Below, piece after piece: positions 61,135-64,000 of a stretch of 64,000 nucleotides of DNA. Every line of letters begins with the position of its first letter. The stretch's first letter is position 1. Location of the stretch: assembly GCA_965250275.1 (NCBI GenBank), contig OZ252297.1:558001-622000 (forward strand), read 5' to 3'. The notes beneath the pieces were generated by a model. The model had not been told where the DNA came from. It saw only the letters and a program-made list of their open reading frames with translations, and did no database searches. Source of the DNA: G965250275 sp965250275 (lineage in GTDB: Bacteria > Pseudomonadota > Alphaproteobacteria > Rhodobacterales > Rhodobacteraceae). The translations under genes and the position numbers were made by a program.

Positions 61135-63048
61135 TTATTGGGCGGGTGTATACCAGATTGGGGACGTGTAAGCACGTTCTTGAAGGATCAGAGGCACTTC
61201 GGGCGGCAAGTCCAAATCGAATTTCACCGCGTCATATGCAGTCCATCTTGGGGTCGGAATTTCGATAACACGCGCATAATAAAAGGCACTTTGGGTTGGG
61301 ACGAAGTCCGGATCGGTCCAAACGGCTCCGAGTTCCGGGGCACCTATCGTGTTTGTGTAGGATGGTATCGACAGATCGACAGTTGATCCGACTGCTGCAA
61401 TTTTTCCTCTTTCATCGGGTTCCCGATTGTCCGACCAGGCAACGTCATAAACGGCCTCCTGCAGTTCTCCGCCGTCGTCGAGCCAACCCTTCACGATCTG
61501 AATGCGGTCCAGGTTTGCGCCTATGGCGTCGCGCAGCGCATAAACAAGGAATGTCGGCGAGCCATCACCTGGCAGAAGATCTGAGCCCATTGGAACGCCC
61601 TTTGAGTAACCAATCTGCGCAAGATCTCGCCGCAATACGTCGCTTGCTTCAAAATCCCAGCCGCCGAAGAACCTGACACGCATACGTGGCCCCGTCGTCG
61701 CATAGGTCTCACGGCGAGACATGCCATCCCAAATTGCGCCACGCGAGTTCTCTTCGGCCCACACTGCGGTCAAACCAGATGCGCCGTAACTCCAGCCCCA
61801 CAACGCATCCGTGCCATCAGGCAGCGTTTTACTGACATGAGCCGTTCGGTCGGGGCCAGGCTCGTAGGCAGTAAACTTGTGGAAGTTATTGTCTTCTTCC
61901 ACTGTCGTCATCCCTGTGTGGGTGTCAGACGCTCCGACAAGACCAAACTTGAACGGATTCACGCCATGCTCAGCCTCCAACGCCAGGCCGCGCTGCAGTC
62001 CAGAACGCACATACTCGCCTGGGAGCATCTCGGTTGTTTTTGGTACCGAAGCATCAAGGTTACCGTAGTCGAATGTCTCGAAGTCGGCGAACTCATCTTC
62101 CGGTGACAATGCCGGATGGGCTTCTCCATCTCCTTTGATCTGCGTCGCTTCGTAGAGCGGTTCCCACCTTGAGCGTGCTTGGGCATATGCAGCATCAAGC
62201 GGCGCGCCGTCTTCGAAGTCATCTCTCAACGGAAACATCCAGCCATTGGAAAGGTTGCCATTGTGTGGAATAGCAAGAACGCGCCCACCAGTCTGCGCTT
62301 CGTAGTTTTCCATCCAATTCCAAAGATCACGGGGGTTCGGTGACCCCAATGGGGGCGTCGTGGTATATGGTAATACTTGACCGGCGCGGCTCGCGTTGTC
62401 TCGGAGAATTACATTGCGATGAAGGTTTCTGCCGCCAACAAGAGACGTCCACTCGTAAGCAATAAACGTTGTAAACACACCTGGAACGTTAAACTCTTCT
62501 GCTGCTGCGATGATGTCGTCCCAAACTGCTGCGTAAGCTGGATTACCGGGTTGATAGTTGAGAGCGGGCGATACCTCGCCTTGTGCGAAAAGAGCTGTTA
62601 ACTCGAATGCAGCGACGCGGGCTTCCTCTCCGCCGGCTGCAAATGCATCATGGAAGCGGCGGCCTTGTTCATCCGCGAGTACGTTCGGAGCGCCACCAAT
62701 GATATCGGTTATGGCGCCCATTGCGTCGGAATGATCGGTGATCATGTAAAAATCCAGTGGCTTCGCCAGTTTCACCGGCTGGCCGGTGTTCGATACAACT
62801 TGCTCACCACGGGCTAGTCGGTAGGCATCTCGGGGTATCAGCCGTGTTCCGCCACCTCCGGCATCAGCGCTCAGACCTGTATGCACGTGAGTGTCTCCAA
62901 AGTAGACCTGCGTCGGAAATGCCCTGTCAGCAAAAGGAGAGTAAGGTCGGCCTGCGCGATCTCTTAATCCCTCTGGGTTGATTGCGTCTTGCGCGAAGCC
63001 AGGCAGCGCCAAAGCCATGAGCAATGAGACAAATGAAAAAAATCGCAT
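61135..63048 (-). CDS. DUF3604-family exported protein
   Basis: A 637-residue protein with signal peptide (MRFFSFVSLLMALALPGFAQ). It has PHP-like histidine motifs: YFGDTHVHTGLSADAGG near the N-terminus, DFYMITDHSDAMG, a central AIPHNGNLSNGW and LVGASDTHTGM. These mark the DUF3604 family of probable metal-dependent periplasmic hydrolases. The ATG at 63048 follows GAGGACCCT. Substrate unknown. The stop lies 34 bases beyond the duplication copy. Confidence 0.82.
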   Translation of the reverse strand: MRFFSFVSLLMALALPGFAQDAINPEGLRDRAGRPYSPFADRAFPTQVYFGDTHVHTGLSADAGGGGTRLIPRDAYRLARGEQVVSNTGQPVKLAKPLDFYMITDHSDAMGAITDIIGGAPNVLADEQGRRFHDAFAAGGEEARVAAFELTALFAQGEVSPALNYQPGNPAYAAVWDDIIAAAEEFNVPGVFTTFIAYEWTSLVGGRNLHRNVILRDNASRAGQVLPYTTTPPLGSPNPRDLWNWMENYEAQTGGRVLAIPHNGNLSNGWMFPLRDDFEDGAPLDAAYAQARSRWEPLYEATQIKGDGEAHPALSPEDEFADFETFDYGNLDASVPKTTEMLPGEYVRSGLQRGLALEAEHGVNPFKFGLVGASDTHTGMTTVEEDNNFHKFTAYEPGPDRTAHVSKTLPDGTDALWGWSYGASGLTAVWAEENSRGAIWDGMSRRETYATTGPRMRVRFFGGWDFEASDVLRRDLAQIGYSKGVPMGSDLLPGDGSPTFLVYALRDAIGANLDRIQIVKGWLDDGGELQEAVYDVAWSDNREPDERGKIAAVGSTVDLSIPSYTNTIGAPELGAVWTDPDFVPTQSAFYYARVIEIPTPRWTAYDAVKFDLDLPPEVPLILQERAYTSPIWYTPAQ

Positions 63049-63452
63049 AGGGTCCTCAAAATCCTGGAACTTCATTGTCACGCAACAGACGCCGCGGTCA
63101 AAAACAGTGATTTTACAGCTTAGGCAGTGAGTAAACGAGTTGTCTACACTGCCTAGACGAAGAGAAAGCAACAGACGCCTAAGCTAGCATGACGGGAAGC
63201 GCGACTGTCGACTTCGTCCGCGTAGCGGACACTCCGACGGGTTGACACTGACGACTGCTTCGAGCTCAAGCAGACGCATGCATCGGTAGCGAACTCAGTT
63301 TTCAAACCAACCAATAGATATCGCCGACTTAGCCCTCGTGAGTTTGAACAGCGTCGCTTGCCCGTGGAGAGATGTTGACTAGCATTACTGAGTTTGGATT
63401 TGCGCCTGTTCCAGAACTGCTTTGAGTACTGTTAGGGTGTCAAAGGAGACCC
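63049..63452. other. Gene-free stretch with dispersed repeat
   Basis: Divergent region between the DUF3604 gene and the amidase. It contains the repeat copy at 63212-63285; otherwise nothing recognised. Confidence 0.5.
63212..63285. repeat. Dispersed intergenic repeat copy
   Basis: TTCGTCCGCGTAGCGGAC, then GACGACTGCTTCGAGCTC and AGCAGACGCATGC: diverged but collinear with the copy at 57684 (which ends AAGCAGACTCTGC). Confidence 0.55.
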
Positions 63453-64000
63453 ATGTCCACCACGACCAACAGCCAGCTTGCGAACGCCCTAAGTATCGCA
63501 GCTCGTACTGAAGAAAAGGTTCACGCCTATCGGCACTTCTTGGTCTCTGATGCCCAGGCCAGCGAAGCAATCGTCAATGCAGAGCCACAAACATCACAGA
63601 TAAGCGGCTGGCCATTCGCGGTCAAAGAGGTGTTCGACGTGGCTGGTGTTGCGACGTCCGGTGGCTCAAAAGCCTATGAAGACCGCGTGCCTTGCAGTGA
63701 CGCGACTGTTGTTGAACGTCTGCGCTCTGCAGGTGGCGTGTTGGTCGGCACACAGATCGCGCACGAATTGACCTGTGGTTTTGATCAACCGCCCACGCGG
63801 AATCCTTGGAACCTTTCCTGCTATCCAGGTGGATCAAGCGCAGGGGGCGGAGTCTCGGTCGCCGTCGGGTCCGCGCGCTTTGCACTGGGGACTGATGCTG
63901 CTGGATCAGTCCGCATTCCCGCAGCCATGACCGGAACAACAGGCCTGAAGCCAACTTGGGGGCTGATCAGTTCACATGGAGTGATGCGCCAAGCGTCGGC
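63453..64000 (+). CDS. Amidase signature-family enzyme (3' truncated by window)
   Basis: An open frame from ATG at 63453 (ribosome binding site AAAGGAGACC) runs off the window at 182 codons. The amidase-signature triad is present: Lys58 in FAVKEVFDVAG, cis-Ser129 in YPGGSSAGGG and nucleophile Ser152 in GTDAAGSVRIPA. The family hydrolyses amides or, as GatA, amidates tRNA; the neighbourhood favours a stand-alone amidase. Family proteins usually run to 400-500 residues. Confidence 0.88.
   Translation, partial: MSTTTNSQLANALSIAARTEEKVHAYRHFLVSDAQASEAIVNAEPQTSQISGWPFAVKEVFDVAGVATSGGSKAYEDRVPCSDATVVERLRSAGGVLVGTQIAHELTCGFDQPPTRNPWNLSCYPGGSSAGGGVSVAVGSARFALGTDAAGSVRIPAAMTGTTGLKPTWGLISSHGVMRQAS

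Noticed and set aside
1..64000. CRISPR arrays, rRNA and tRNA genes
   Set aside because: No regularly spaced repeats and no tRNA T-arm or rRNA core sequences noticed on reading both strands.

Overview
The window looks like chromosomal DNA of a marine Roseobacter-group alphaproteobacterium (Rhodobacterales). The inference rests on moderately high GC, a four-subunit sarcosine oxidase, TRAP and amino-acid ABC transporters, a VPLPA-CTERM protein, many LysR/Lrp/LacI regulators and short intergenic repeats of the TTTGTCCGC type. The species cannot be named from the sequence alone. No rRNA, tRNA, CRISPR array, phage gene or transposase was found.

Layout. 1-8 kb: end of a phosphorelay (Hpt and a response regulator fused to a class III cyclase), an iota-carbonic-anhydrase-like protein, a methyltransferase, a CadC-like TPR regulator, and an ExbB-ExbD-ExbD-TonB operon headed by a small secreted protein. 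8-18 kb: an AspT-type exchanger, an M29/NicX-like protein, and a divergent catabolic locus (amino-acid-type ABC importer, creatininase-like amidohydrolase, Rieske oxygenase, two AhpD/CMD proteins). 18-21 kb: a Popeye-like cNMP-binding membrane protein, a VPLPA-CTERM surface protein and an AOC-barrel-like protein. 21-25.4 kb: an unusual operon (maleate-isomerase-like, sulfotransferase, broken APS-kinase remnant, FrhB-like Fe-S flavoprotein) divergent from a LysR gene. 25.5-31.5 kb: assorted metabolic genes and a decayed LysE gene. 31.8-36 kb: aminotransferase/SDR/FAH-hydrolase operon with a divergent Lrp/AsnC gene. 36-45.7 kb: soxBDAG, a TRAP importer and a LacI regulator. 46.6-48.6 kb: MarR, a solitary EctA-like acetyltransferase and two XRE regulators. 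48.7-61.1 kb: a near-identical 904-bp direct repeat encoding a GNAT enzyme brackets about 10.6 kb holding a hydrolase-RraA-cupin operon, a membrane cyclase, a LysR-DUF2798-aldo/keto reductase locus and an atypical SDR. 61-64 kb: a DUF3604 protein and the start of an amidase.

How the parts connect. The strongest new regulatory inference is a LacI regulon. The palindrome GTTAATCGATTAAC occurs upstream of soxB (shared with a 30-codon membrane-peptide ORF) and again, with a one-base variant, between dctP and the lacI-type gene. Uptake by the TRAP system and oxidative demethylation by SoxBDAG therefore probably answer to one effector, likely an N-methylated amine or amino acid. The 11.3-17.6 kb and 21-24.4 kb loci look like catabolic or biosynthetic pathways without an obvious named precedent. 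Several cyclic-nucleotide makers and receivers are spread through the window. All functional statements come from motif recognition; no database search was run.
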